Shown here one piece after another: positions 49,431-59,538 of a DNA stretch of 64,000 nucleotides (position 1 is the first letter of the stretch; each line of letters opens with the position of its first letter). The notes below the pieces were generated by a model. That model did not search any database. It worked only from the letters and a program-made list of their open reading frames with translations, and was not told the origin of the DNA. A program made the position numbers and the translations under genes. Origin of the DNA: Podocnemis expansa (Eukaryota; Chordata; Testudines; Podocnemididae); NCBI GenBank assembly GCA_007922195.1, contig ML682005.1:40113178-40177177 (forward strand). The letters are read 5' to 3'.

Positions 49431-49791
49431 GTCAGGGTAAAATTCTTCTCCAGCGTAACTCCCTGAAGTCAACTGAGTAAACTGAGATGCACTATAAGTG
49501 TGGTTTTTGTTTGTTTGTTTTTTGTTTGTTTGCAGGGAGGGGGTTGTGTGTGTGATGTTTTATGAAGATTCACAGCTTTTTTCCTCCAAGTTGCTCACAG
49601 ACAGTAGACAAATATTGCCTTCACCTTGTTGCTGAATGCAGCCAACCTGCATGTGAAGACGAAAACCATCCAATGTGGTCTATTCCTAGTCAGCCGAAAT
49701 GTTATGGAAAAGATGCTTTTAGCCATCACCTCAGATGTCCAGACTAACTAGGAGCCTGCCTGTGAGCCTGATAACAGCAAAGAAATGTTCC

Positions 49792-49936
49792 AAAGTGGTC
49801 GCTGTGTTAGTCTAGTCCAGCAAAACAAACAATGAGTCTGGTGACATTGACAAAGAGGGATTTTCTCCCATGGAAGCTCATGAGATAAATAAATTTGTTA
49901 GTCTTTAAAAGTGCCACCAGACTCCTTGTTTGTTTA
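49792..49936. mobile_element. Recurrent palindromic repeat, near-complete copy
   Basis: Left arm GTGTTAGTCTAGTCCAGC and CAAACAATGAGTCTGGTG. Centre GGATTTTCTCCCATGGAAGC. Right arm TTTGTTAGTCTTTAAAAGTG and CCACCAGACTCCTTGTTTG. Together with the 19809 copy this defines the full foldback structure. Confidence 0.85.
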
Positions 49937-52428
49937 ACTAAGAAATGGAATCTGCATTCCTATGTTGTCTCTGCTCCCTTGCTCCTCAACCCTCCAATCT
50001 TGAAGGAACTTTTGTTTGTTGCACTTTCTGACTGCAGGGGTAAGAAAGTTAAGCAAAGAACATTGCCTAGCATAATCCTGGATGGGTGTTTTGTTCATGG
50101 TCATATGCTTCAGAATCACGCTTACAGCATTTTCCCAAATTAATGCTAGGTTGCTTTCCTTTTCTATTAAAAGTTTCTTTTCTACACACAGCCTCAGTGC
50201 TAGTGAGAGGGGAGGTATTTCCTCAGAGAGGCTCCCAAGCATAGTGTGTAATTGTCCCAGGTTACTGAGTGTTGCGTTGTTTAAACAGAACCCCTTAGTA
50301 TTGAGCCAGGCCTGTTCCTCAACCCTTCTGTCAGATGATGTCTGTGCACAGCCTATATAATTTTGGGGTCTAAATTCAAAATTCATCTATAGCGATGACA
50401 GGTATCTTAATGACTTTCTCTATAGCTGTATCAGTGTTGAGCATCAGCACAGATAATATCACTAGGCATGAAATGCGTTAGCTACACATTTTCAAGGACA
50501 ACAGGAAACCTTACAATAAATTCATGGATATCTAATGCAAAACCTATGTTTGACTCTCTGAATCTCTAACTAATTATCTTTATTGAACTTGCCTACTGTA
50601 TATGAGTACTATACAATAAAAGTTACTTAGCCAGATGCATTTGCTCTCTCTGACTCAATTTAGAGGACTAGACTGGATCAATCTTTATTCCGTACAAACT
50701 TGTTTGTCCAGCATCCAGTTCTGTATATGAAGGGTGAACATAAAAAAACCCTCCAAGCTGGAACAAGCTTTCCAGATATATTGTAGACTAAATGTTCAGT
50801 CTTCCTCTAGATATGAATGCATAACATGGACTCTTGTATGTAAAAGGTTAACTGTTTCATAGTTGCTACACTGTTCTATTTTTATAGACAGTCGATGCAC
50901 ATGTCATGGACGTTAAATGTATAAAATATTTTAGTTAGTTTGTTTGATGGTGGTGATAAATATTGCATCTACTAATACCATGCATATAACATCCTTGGTG
51001 ATAACAACAGATGTGGATAGAACTTCTGGGTATTTCAGGAACAAAGACCCAAGTAAGTGAGGTCAGAAGCAAGTCAGTGGTCCCTAAGGGAGGTTAGCTG
51101 TAGGTCTTGGAGTACGTCTGACATAACTTTTCTCTGGATCCATAGCTAAGCAAGAGAAGTTTATTATCTAGAAACATCTGCCATGCACAGACGGGATAAG
51201 AGGGTAGGATGAGCCAGTGGTTATGAAAGGCCAAAATTCAATTTGCTGTGTTGCCACAGACTTCCTGTAGGACCTCTGGTAAGTTGCTTTGTTTCTCTGT
51301 GCCTCAGTTCCCTGGGTGTCAGAGCGCCACCCCTTTTCTCCAAACATATAAAAAACCACCAGCAAAAGAACGGGCAAGGAGAAGGAATAGCATTTCCCTA
51401 ACTCTCAAGGATATTGTATTCTTAACTACATTAAAGAATGTTTGGTACTCTGGCGCTATGGCCATAGGGGCTGTATAAGTAACTAAGATATGTATCTAGC
51501 TAGTTAAAATGCAGTACCAAATGTCAAGAGAGGTAGTCAGTCACTATGTTGTTCTTCATTGGTATAAACCATACCTGAAAATTCTAACAGTGTCCATAAC
51601 TGCTAAATGGATATCCAGGGAGGATTACCTGGATGCGACAACGAAGGTAAAAAATGAGGAAGGGAACGAACATATCATGCATGAGGAGGGATAGGCCTAT
51701 GTTACTAGCTGAGCAGTGGGGGTATTGGACTGGAAGTTGACTAATAATATCAACACTGTGGTAAATGCCCCTGTTGAAATTGCACTGGAATCTAGTGGTT
51801 ACTGAATCTGGCATATGGCGAGTAAAAGATGCTGCTGTACCTTCACCTACTTTGGTTGCTCTGAGTTTTCGATATGTAGCAGAGACCCCGTTTGGGCAAC
51901 CTGCCTACGCTTTCAGGATTACAGTATTCTGAGGAGCCTTCATGATGCGGGTTGCAGTCACCCCCATTGGCTTGAGAAGCATTTAGCCAACTGATTGGGG
52001 TTGGCCACAATAATTAAAACAGGTCACAAGCTAGGCAACTCACTGTCTTTGGACAATGGCCATTTAATAGAATGATGCTGAGCTAATTCTAGGTATCTAT
52101 GTACTTAATGAATTACTGCGCTGATGAGACTAATACACTGATTGGGTGGGTGAGTTGGGAGTAAAATAAACTGGCCTTATTACAGGGGATTGAAGCTGTC
52201 ACGAGCAGATATAAAAATAAGCCAGAAGAAGCCATTTTCAGGGCACATCATCATATTTGATGGGTCCTGCAAAGACCAGGAACTGTGCTTCAAATTCTTG
52301 ATTGCTTTATCTATTAATTAGCTATTTACACATATGCAGAGCACTCATAGCCAAAACCATCAGCATGGGAGTCTGCAGTGCTTGACACTATTTGCTTCCA
52401 GAAGGCAACTTCCCTTCAGTTGTGAACA
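49937..52428. other. Unique sequence with a MIR-like relic
   Basis: The segment 51235-51320 (TGTAGGACCTCTGGTAAG, then TTTCTCTGTGCCTCAGTTCC) matches a MIR body on the + strand. Frames at 49895-50386 overlap on both strands and show no recognisable domain. Confidence 0.4.
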
Positions 52429-53013
52429 TTGGAGAACATTGGAGATGCAAGCTCTTCATCATACAACAACAAGGGGGATGTTGTGGTGGGTGTCTGCTAT
52501 AGACCACCAGACCAGAAGCAGGAGGTGGATGAGGTGTTCTATGGACAACTAGCAGAAGCTTCTAGATCACAGGCCCTGGTGCTGATGGGGGACTTCAATT
52601 ACCCTGACATCTGCTGGGAGGCCAATACAGCAGTGCATGGGCAATCCAGGAGATTTTTAGAGAGTGTTGGGGACAACTTTCTAGTACAAATGCTAGAGGA
52701 ACCAAATAGGGGCCTTGCACTGCTCGACTTGCTGCTCACAAACAGGGAAGAATTGATCAGGGACGTAGAGGTAAATGGCAAGCTAGGCAGTAGTGACCAT
52801 GACATGGTTGAGTTCAGGATGCTGATTAAAGGAAGGAAGGAAAGAAGCAAAACAAAAACCCTGGACTTCAAAAAAGCAGATTTTGGCTCCCTCAGGGAAC
52901 TGATGGGCAGGATCCCTTGGGAAGCTAATCTGAAGGGGAAAGGAGTCCAAGAGAGTTGGCTATATTTTAAAAAAAACTCTGCTAAGGGCACAGGAATTTG
53001 CCATTCCAATTAG
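52429..53013 (+). pseudogene. CR1 ORF2 fragment: C-terminal AP-type endonuclease
   Basis: The frame encodes the last part of an APE-type endonuclease, the enzyme that nicks target DNA to prime LINE insertion. Visible motifs are GDFN (residues 54-57), where the aspartate and asparagine belong to the active site, and SDH (residues 122-124), with the catalytic Asp-His pair. The first third of the domain, with its metal-binding glutamate, is missing. The last residues (after the KK at the A-run, about residue 181) are out of frame and end at a stop. The apparent start ATG is not the native one, since the real frame would extend upstream in a full element. Confidence 0.85.
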
Positions 53014-55020
53014 GAGAAAGAACAAACATGTGAGGCAGCCAGAATGGCTTAGCAGGGAACTCTGCTCTGAGCTTAAACATAAAAAGGAAGGTTACAGGAA
53101 GTGCAAGCTTGGTCAGATGACCAAGGAGGCATATAAAGATATTGCTAGGGACTGCAGGGATAAAATCAGAAAGGCCAAAGGACAAATGGAGTTGCGGCTA
53201 GCGAGGGATGTAAAAGATAACAAGAAGGGGTTCTACAAGTATATTAGTAACAAAAAGAGGATCAGGGATGGTGTAGGCCCCTTGCTGAATAGGGCAGGCA
53301 TCCTTGTGACAGAGGATGAGGGAAAAGCTGAAGTGCTCAATGCATTTTTTTCTTCAGTTTTCACAAGCAGGGTCAGCTCCCAGCCCACTACCATGGGTGT
53401 GGCAGATGGGAGAGAAGAAGACAGGCCCTCGGTGACAGAAGGTCAGGTTAGGGACTGCTTAAAGAAGCTGCAAGTGCACAAGTCCATGGGGCCGGACGAA
53501 CTGCATCCAAGGGTGCTAAGGGAATCGGCCGACGAAATAGCCGCACCGCTGGCCGTTATCTTTCAAAACTCATGGAGAACGGGGGAGGTGCCAGAGGACT
53601 GGAAAAAAGCAAATGTAGTGCCTATTTTCAAGAAAGGGAAAAAGGAGGATCCAGGGAATTACAGACCAGTCAGCCTCACCTCAATCCCTGGAAAAATTAT
53701 GGCGCAGATTCTCAAAGAATCCATCCTCAAACAGTTAGAGGAAAATAAAGTGATCAGGAACAGTCAGCATGGATTTACCAAGGGTAAATCATGCCTGACC
53801 AATCTCATTTCCTTCTATGAGCAGATGACTGGTTTTCTGGATGCGGGAAGCACCGTTGATGTGCTATACCTTGATTTTAGCAAGGCTTTTGATACAGTTT
53901 CCCACAGCATTCTCATTGGCAAATTAAGGAAGTATGGGTTGGATAGGTGGACTATAAGGTGGATAGAGAACTGGCTAGATCAACGGTTTCAGTGTGTAGG
54001 AATCAATGGTTCCATGTCTAGCTGGCAACCAGTCACGAGTGGTGTGCCCCAGGGGTCGGTCCTGGGGCTGGTTCTGTTCAACATTTTCATCAATGATCTG
54101 GATGAGGGAATAGACTGCATTCTCAGTAAGTTTGCGGATGACACCAAGCTGGGAGGACCAGTAGACACGTTGGAGGGCAAGGACAGGATTCAGGGAGACC
54201 TAGATAAATTGGAACAGTGGGCCAATAGAAACCTTATGAGATTCAATAAGGATAAGTGTAAAATCCTGCACTTGGGACCAAAAAACCCTATGCACTGCTA
54301 CAGGCTGGGAAACATTCAGCTAAGTAGCAGCAGTGTAGAAAAGGACCTGGGGGTCATGGTGGATGGGAAGCTGGATATGAGTCAGCAGTGTGCTCTTGCT
54401 GCCAAAAAGGCCAATGGCATACTGGGCTGCATCAAAAGAAGTATCACCAGCAAATCAAGGGATGTGATCCTTCCCCTCTATTCTGCACTGGTGAGGCCAC
54501 ATCTAGAATACTGTGTTCAGTTTTGGGCTCCCCACTACAAAAAGGACAGGGACATGCTAGAGAGAGTTCAGAGGAAGGCAACCAAAATGATTAAAGGGCT
54601 AGAGCACAAGCCCTGTGAGGAAAGACTGGAAGCATTAGGCTTATTTAGTCTGCAGAAGAGAAGATTGAGGGGGGATTTGATAGCAACCTTCAACTACTTG
54701 AAGGGATGCTCCAAGGAAGATGGAGCTCGACTGTTCTCAGTAGTAACGGAGGACAGAACGAGGAGCAATGGTCTCAAGTTGCAGTTAGGGAGGTCTAGGC
54801 TGGATATTAGGAAAAACTTTTTTACCAGGAGAGTGGTGAAGTCTTGGAATGAGCTGCCGAGGGACATGGTGGAGTCTCCATCTTTAGAGGTGTTTAAGGC
54901 CCGGCTGGACAAAACCCTGACTGGGATGGTTTAAGTGGGAGTGGTCCTGCCTCTGGCAGGGGGTTGGACTAGATGACCTATGAGGTCCCTTCCAACCCTA
55001 TGATTCTATGATTCTATGAT
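52430..55020 (+). mobile_element. CR1-type LINE retrotransposon, 5'-truncated
   Basis: This is the best-preserved transposon in the window. It holds the C-terminal part of the endonuclease domain, the full reverse transcriptase domain and a short 3' untranslated region, ending in two to three copies of an ATTCTATG-type octamer (about 54998-55020), the hallmark of CR1. At about 2.6 kb it lacks the 5' UTR, ORF1 and the N-terminal endonuclease (full CR1 elements run near 4.5 kb). The two domains lie in different frames because of one slip in an 8-nt A-run at 52969-52976. With this 5' truncation it cannot move by itself. Confidence 0.95.
53030..54934 (+). CDS. CR1 LINE reverse transcriptase (ORF2 C-terminal part)
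   Basis: This non-LTR retrotransposon polymerase copies its RNA into DNA at a nicked chromosomal site. The 634-codon frame is uninterrupted. Visible in order: a basic charged N-terminus; [15 protein letters not shown] (151-165); [16 protein letters not shown] (209-224); [13 protein letters not shown] (248-260); the first catalytic Asp in [12 protein letters not shown] (Asp 282); [10 protein letters not shown] (337-346); the active-site FADD box (368-371); then the C-terminal segment with [13 protein letters not shown] and a Cys/Lys-rich tail typical of CR1. The listed start is a GTG used only as a boundary. The true reading continues upstream to about 52979, in line with the endonuclease frame before the A-run slip. 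All RT catalytic residues I can see are intact, suggesting a relatively recent insertion. Confidence 0.9.
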   Translation: MRQPEWLSRELCSELKHKKEGYRKCKLGQMTKEAYKDIARDCRDKIRKAKGQMELRLARDVKDNKKGFYKYISNKKRIRDGVGPLLNRAGILVTEDEGKAEVLNAFFSSVFTSRVSSQPTTMGVADGREEDRPSVTEGQVRDCLKKLQVHKSMGPDELHPRVLRESADEIAAPLAVIFQNSWRTGEVPEDWKKANVVPIFKKGKKEDPGNYRPVSLTSIPGKIMAQILKESILKQLEENKVIRNSQHGFTKGKSCLTNLISFYEQMTGFLDAGSTVDVLYLDFSKAFDTVSHSILIGKLRKYGLDRWTIRWIENWLDQRFQCVGINGSMSSWQPVTSGVPQGSVLGLVLFNIFINDLDEGIDCILSKFADDTKLGGPVDTLEGKDRIQGDLDKLEQWANRNLMRFNKDKCKILHLGPKNPMHCYRLGNIQLSSSSVEKDLGVMVDGKLDMSQQCALAAKKANGILGCIKRSITSKSRDVILPLYSALVRPHLEYCVQFWAPHYKKDRDMLERVQRKATKMIKGLEHKPCEERLEALGLFSLQKRRLRGDLIATFNYLKGCSKEDGARLFSVVTEDRTRSNGLKLQLGRSRLDIRKNFFTRRVVKSWNELPRDMVESPSLEVFKARLDKTLTGMV

Positions 55021-55603
55021 TTCCCCAAAACCGCACAGTAGAACAGCTTTCTTTAGGGCGATGAATGTGGTTTCATGAGGTTTGTATGTGCTTAACAAAG
55101 AAACAGCCTTGCCCTGGCTTATAGGGATATCTGAGGAAGTGGCCTAGTGAACCTGAAGTTTTTGAGGTATCAAATCATTCAGCATGATCACTAGCATGCA
55201 AAATGGTATAAATATATGTATGAAAGAGAAATATACATCACTTCACCAGTGACATGCAGTGATTGAGAAAGCCACCAGTTAACTCTGAAGTCAGGCCATG
55301 AAAGAAGGAAATAAGAATCTCTCCAAAAATTAAAAACCTTATAAAGTTGCTTTATGTTGCTGATTCTTTTTGTATTGGCAGCTGCAGGTTTTTGTGTGTG
55401 AAAGACAAAATGTGTCCAAAATGTGTCAGATCATGTGTCCAAATCCTGCAGATGTCAGTCTGTTTGTGGAAGTTACCCAGGAGAGAGGGCAAAAGCCAAC
55501 TATTATTGTTTCTGGTGTCCAAAAATTGAGTAAGAGAGTCTGTGTGCATGTGCGTGCATGCGCGCACACACACATCTGATATTTCTAGGATTGATTATGC
55601 TTT
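55021..55603. other. Unique sequence between CR1 copies
   Basis: No gene or repeat recognised. A short alternating GTGCATGTGCGTGCATGCGC stretch lies near 55540-55575. Confidence 0.5.
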
Positions 55604-55660
55604 CCATAGAATATTAAGGTTGGAGGGGACTTCAGGAGGTCATATAATCCAGCTCCCTGC

Positions 55661-55939
55661 TCAAAGCAGGACCAACCCCAACCAAATCATCCCAAAAAGG
55701 GCTTTATCAAGCTGGACCTTAAAGACTTGTGCGGCTGAGATTCTACCACCCTCCCTAGGTAACCCATTCCAGTGCTTCATCACCCTTCTACTGAAAAGGT
55801 TTTTCTTAATATCCACCCTAAACATCCCCCACTGCAACTTGAGATCTTTGCTCCTTGCTCTGTGATCTGCCACCACTGAGCACAGCCTAGTTCCACCCTT
55901 CCTAGAACTCCCCTTCAGGTAGTTGACGGCCACCGTCAA
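55661..55939 (-). pseudogene. CR1 reverse transcriptase C-terminal remnant
   Basis: A 92-codon open stretch aligns by eye with the last part of the intact + strand copy: NYLKGSS..GGTRLCSVVADHRARS, then FSRRVMKHWNGLPRE and VFKVQLDKALFGM. The flanking RT is out of frame or carries stops, so it makes no working polymerase. Confidence 0.8.
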
Positions 55940-56819
55940 ATCTTGCCCACTCTTCTCTTTTCCAGACTAAACAAGCCTTGTTCCCTCAGCCTCTCCTCAT
56001 AAGTAAAGCGCTGCATCCCCCTCATCGGTTTCATTGCCTTCCTCTGGACTCTGTCCAATTTGTCCACATCCTTCCTTTAGTGGGGGGCCCAAAACTAGAT
56101 ATAATACTCCATATGTGGCCTCACCAATACCAAATAGAGGGGAATGATCAGTCAAATTGCTCTGTGACAATGTAGCCCAATAAAGCATTAGCCTTCTTGG
56201 TCACAAGGGCACATTGTTGACTCATACTCGACTTCTTGTTCACTATAACCCCCAGATCCTTTTCTGCAGAACTGGTACCTAGCTATTCGGACCTCAGTCT
56301 GTAGAAGTATATGGGATTACTCCCTCCTAAGTGCAGGTCTTTGCACTTCTCCTTGTTGAACCTCATCAGATTTCTTTTAGCCTAATCCTTCAATTTGTGT
56401 AGGTCGCTCTATATTCTATCCCTGCTCTCCAGCATATCTACCACTGCCCCAAGTTTAATGTCATCTGCAGACTTGTTGAGAGTGCAATCCACTTCGTCCT
56501 CCAGATCATTAATGAAGATGGTGAACAAAACCAGCCCCAAGACTGATCCTTGGGGCACTCCATGTGTTACCAGATGCCACTACCCATTGAACCTGATGAT
56601 ATAACCAGTTTAGTCATATAGTGATATAGCCATGATTACTACCCATTGAGCCTGATGATAAAACCCGTTTAGTCATATAGTCCATTCATCCAACCCATAC
56701 TTTCATTAACTTCCTGGCAAGAATATTTTGACTGTATAAAAAGTTTTGCTAAAGTCAAAATATATCTACTGCTTTCCCCCACACCCACAGAGCTAGTTAT
56801 CTCATTATAGAAGACAATC

Positions 56820-57245
56820 AGGCAAAACCGTTAAGGTTTGGCTAAGGGTCAGGGCCTGGGCCCGCCCCCCTCCCTTCCCTGCCACTTTGTTCCTGTTCCA
56901 TGGCCCAATCCAGCCCCAGCTGCTGCCACTTACTGGCAGTGGCAGGGGCCAGATCCAGCTCTGGGCTGCTTGCTGGCAAATAGCAGGAGGCTTGAAGCTG
57001 GAGCCAACTCCTGCTGCTGCGTGCAAGTGGCAAAAGGCTTGGAGCAGGCTCTTGTCACTTGTGGCAGGAGGTTTGGAGCCAGCTCCTGCTGCTTTCTGGA
57101 AGTGGCAGGATCTGGCTCCGGCTTTGAGCCTCCTACTGTTTGCCAGCAAGTGGTGCAGAGCTGGATATAGCCCCTTCCACTGCGCTGCTGGCCAGGCACA
57201 GCAGGCAGAAGATGCAGGGCCCGTGCCCTGCTGGCCCCAGTGCAG
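56820..57245. repeat. GC-rich degenerate tandem repeat inside the minus-strand CR1
   Basis: Repeated blocks share GGAGCCAGCTCCTGCTGC and GGCAGGAGGTTTGGAGCC-like words spaced roughly 60 bp apart, in GC-rich sequence flanked by AT-richer CR1. It lies where about 95 RT codons (between the KSMGPD and CLTNLIS blocks) should be, so it replaced rather than simply interrupted that part. Alanine/proline/leucine-rich frames on both strands (56805-57330) are compositional. Confidence 0.7.
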
Positions 57246-57536
57246 TGACATCCCTGTGATCAGGTTGTCTCAGCACCTTCAGATATATTGCATCTATCCC
57301 CATGGACTTGTTTATGTCCAATTTCCCTAAAGTGTTCTTTCACCACTGCAGGCTGCTCATCTTTCTCTGTGCTGCCAGTGCTGTAGTCTGGGAACTCACA
57401 TTGTCTGTGAAGGCAGAGACAAAGACAGCATTGAGTATTTCAGCTTTTTTACATCATCTGTTACCAGGTTGCCTGCTTCAATCAGTAAGGAGTCCACCCC
57501 TTCCCTAGTCACACATGTAAAACTCCTTTTTGTTAC

Positions 57537-57655
57537 CCTTCATGTAGTGGCTAGCCCATCTGCTTTACATGCAGAAGGTCCTGGGTTCAAACCCCAGGGG
57601 TTGGACTAGATGATCTCATGAGGTCCCTTCCAACCCTATGATTCTATTCTATTCC
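57537..57655 (+). mobile_element. tRNA-Val(UAC)-like sequence fused to a CR1 tail (SINE-like chimera)
   Basis: The left part folds like a tRNA. It has a perfect 5-bp anticodon stem (57559-57563 with 57571-57575), a loop TTTACAT giving anticodon TAC (57566-57568), and a perfect 5-bp T stem (57581-57585 with 57593-57597) around TTCAAAC. The order of these parts and words such as GTAGTGG, AAGGTCCTGGGTTC match tRNA-Val(UAC). The 5' acceptor strand is shortened and the 3' acceptor strand is absent. Directly after the T stem comes GGGGTTGGACTAGATGATCT, then GAGGTCCCTTCCAACCCTATG and an ATTCTATT end, nearly identical to the tail of the + strand CR1. It lies inside the older minus-strand CR1. It may be a one-off template-switch product or a member of a SINE family. 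Confidence 0.85.
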
Positions 57656-57856
57656 TTTCTAGAGACAACTTCAGTTGTATTTTGGCCTTCCTGATTTCAT
57701 TCCTGCATGTTTGAGCAGTATTTTTATTTTCCTCCCAGTCATCTGACTAAGCTTCCATTTTTTGTAAGCTGCCTTTATGTGTTTAAGCTCACCAGAAATG
57801 TTTCTTTTCAGTTCCATGTTACAACAGATAGCAGAACATTTCACAGCATCAGTAAT

Positions 57857-58390
57857 CATAGAAATATAGGGTTAGAAGGGACGGTGTGAGGTCATCTAGT
57901 CCAACCCCCCTGCTAAAAGGAGGACCACTACCACTAAATAATCCCAGCCAGGGTTTTGTCTAACCAGGCCTTAAATGTTTCCAAGATGCAGATTCCACCA
58001 TCTTGCTAAGTAACCCATTCCAATGCTTCATCACTCTCCTAGTGAGAAAGCTTTTCCTAATATGCAACCTTGACCACCCCAATTGCAGCTTGAAACCATT
58101 GTTCTTGTTCTGTCCTCTGTTACTGCTGAGAACAGCTTAGTTCCCTCCTCTTTGGAATGCCCCTTCAAGTAGTTGAATGTTGCTATCAAATCTCCCCTTA
58201 GTCTTCTCTTCTGCAGACTAAATAAGCCTAGTTGCTTCAGTCTCTCCTCATAAGTCATGTTCCCCAACCCTCTAATCATTTTCATTGCCCCCCACTCGGC
58301 TCTTTTTAATTTGTCAATCGCAAAGTAGCTACGTACTGTAAGCCCAAACTGGGCTTTTCTCATTTCATAGCTAGCTATATGCATTCAATT
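57857..58390 (-). mobile_element. CR1 LINE 3' fragment, minus strand
   Basis: It starts on the + strand with ATCATAGAAATATAGGGTTA and AGGTCATCTAGTCCAACCCC, the reversed CR1 tail. It then covers the RT C-terminus, with a minus-strand frame at 58031-58384 containing a [20 protein letters not shown] block. It is more similar to the + strand copy than the neighbouring minus relic is. It abuts that relic head to tail and is a separate 5'-truncated insertion. Confidence 0.85.
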
Positions 58391-59312
58391 CCAAAACCAC
58401 TTGCAACTGTAACATAAAACTGAGACAAAGGTGGAAAAATAATTCTTTTTATATGCTTCTTTTGAATGTGGAAGTTGTTGATGTGTTGGCCATTAATTTC
58501 ATTGTTATCATTACAACTACAATGTAGAACTGAACTACAACTGGTGGTAGTAATAAATACTGAATAGCAGCTTCTATGATCAGCACGCTTACTTTAAAAT
58601 TTGTTACTACTGTGGTTAATGAGTCCCATTGGCTTCACAGGGAGCTGCACATTCCTGTTGCCTCTAGCACCAGATTCTATCTAGGATTGCCAACAGAGGG
58701 CTAATTGGCTGTATGCAATCTGAACTTCAGAACTTGTATTTTTTAATTTGGATTTTTGATTAATCTTTTGTGGTGAGGGAGTAATCTACAAAATATTGAT
58801 AAAGTTTTCCCATTTTTAAATCAGCTCTAAAGCTAGTTGGAATTTTTTTCATTGAAATTTTGAAAAATGTATGAGAAAAGTAGTAGGAAGGTAGTATTAA
58901 AAAAAGAATAAAAACAAGCTATTGTTTTATCAACCAGCTCTCCTTGGAGTGAAGTCTCCTCTCTCCTTGCTTATCCCACTGCTGTAGATTTGCAGCCCAG
59001 TTACAAAAATCTGTCTCAAAAAGAGACAAAAGGAATGAAAAAGAGTCTTCCTGTAAGTGAACTATCCCCACTACTCCTGCAAGCTGTTTCCAAAGGTTCT
59101 GTGGGTCCTTTTAGCTCATCAATCAAACTTGAGTTGGAAGTTCTCCCACTATCTCTCTTGTTGCTATTCCTCTGGCCAGTGCTTCTAGCATGCTCAACAT
59201 CTTAGAGAATGCTGCCTAAATAACTGCACTATATTAGTGCTACAGGAGACCCTGACTGAAATGATTACTGTAAAAAACCAAAAAAACAACCCTCTTTTGA
59301 AAATTCAGATTT
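58391..59312. other. Unique AT-rich sequence
   Basis: No gene or repeat recognised. Confidence 0.45.
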
Positions 59313-59419
59313 GGGGCCTGATTCTTCTGTCACTTGCATTGGTGTGAATCAGGAGTAATTCAGCTGAAATCAGTAGAGTTACAGTAGCATGAAGCTGATG
59401 TGAGATCAGAATCAGGCCC
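59313..59419. repeat. Palindromic repeat (GGGGCCTGATTCT...AGAATCAGGCCC)
   Basis: The ends GGGCCTGATTCT and AGAATCAGGCCC pair over 12 nt, and inner words GTGTGAATCAGGAG and GATGTGAGATC continue the symmetry around a GTAATTCAGCTGAAATC centre. Reptile genomes contain many such pieces, and fragments of the same layout recur at 9555, 32200, 44395 and 61740. Confidence 0.8.
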
Positions 59420-59538
59420 ATTAAGAACTTCAGACAGTAAATAGAATCTGGCCCATTAAGAAGGTCAAATGACAAATACAGTACTTACAGAACTTGTTTC
59501 TTTGGGAGTGGTACTAAAAGGCTGCTGGGAGAAAAGCT

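Larger units (their letters stand above)
55604..57850 (-). mobile_element. Older CR1 LINE, minus strand, interrupted twice
   Basis: Read on the minus strand, the RT core and C-terminus are recognisable but broken by stops and frameshifts. One readable part is at 55661-55939, with a WNGLP motif and an LFGMIW end. Another is at 57255-57321, resembling the KSMGPD-LHP block. A third is at 57671-57859, with an ELKHIKAAYKKWK block. The 3' end lies at about 55604. The copy is interrupted by a GC-rich segment (about 56820-57245) and by a tRNA-CR1 chimera (about 57537-57655). It is clearly more decayed than the + strand CR1 next to it. Confidence 0.85.

Noticed and set aside
55997..56604. Separate small proteins in these frames
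   Set aside because: They are off-frame or antisense readings of the minus-strand CR1 reverse transcriptase.
56805..57330. Alanine/leucine-rich frames on both strands as genes
   Set aside because: They lie in the GC-rich repeat that interrupts a CR1 and are compositional.
57541..57600. Functional tRNA-Val gene
   Set aside because: Anticodon and T arms fold, but the 3' acceptor strand is missing and a CR1 tail follows directly, so this is a chimeric retroposon, not a working tRNA.
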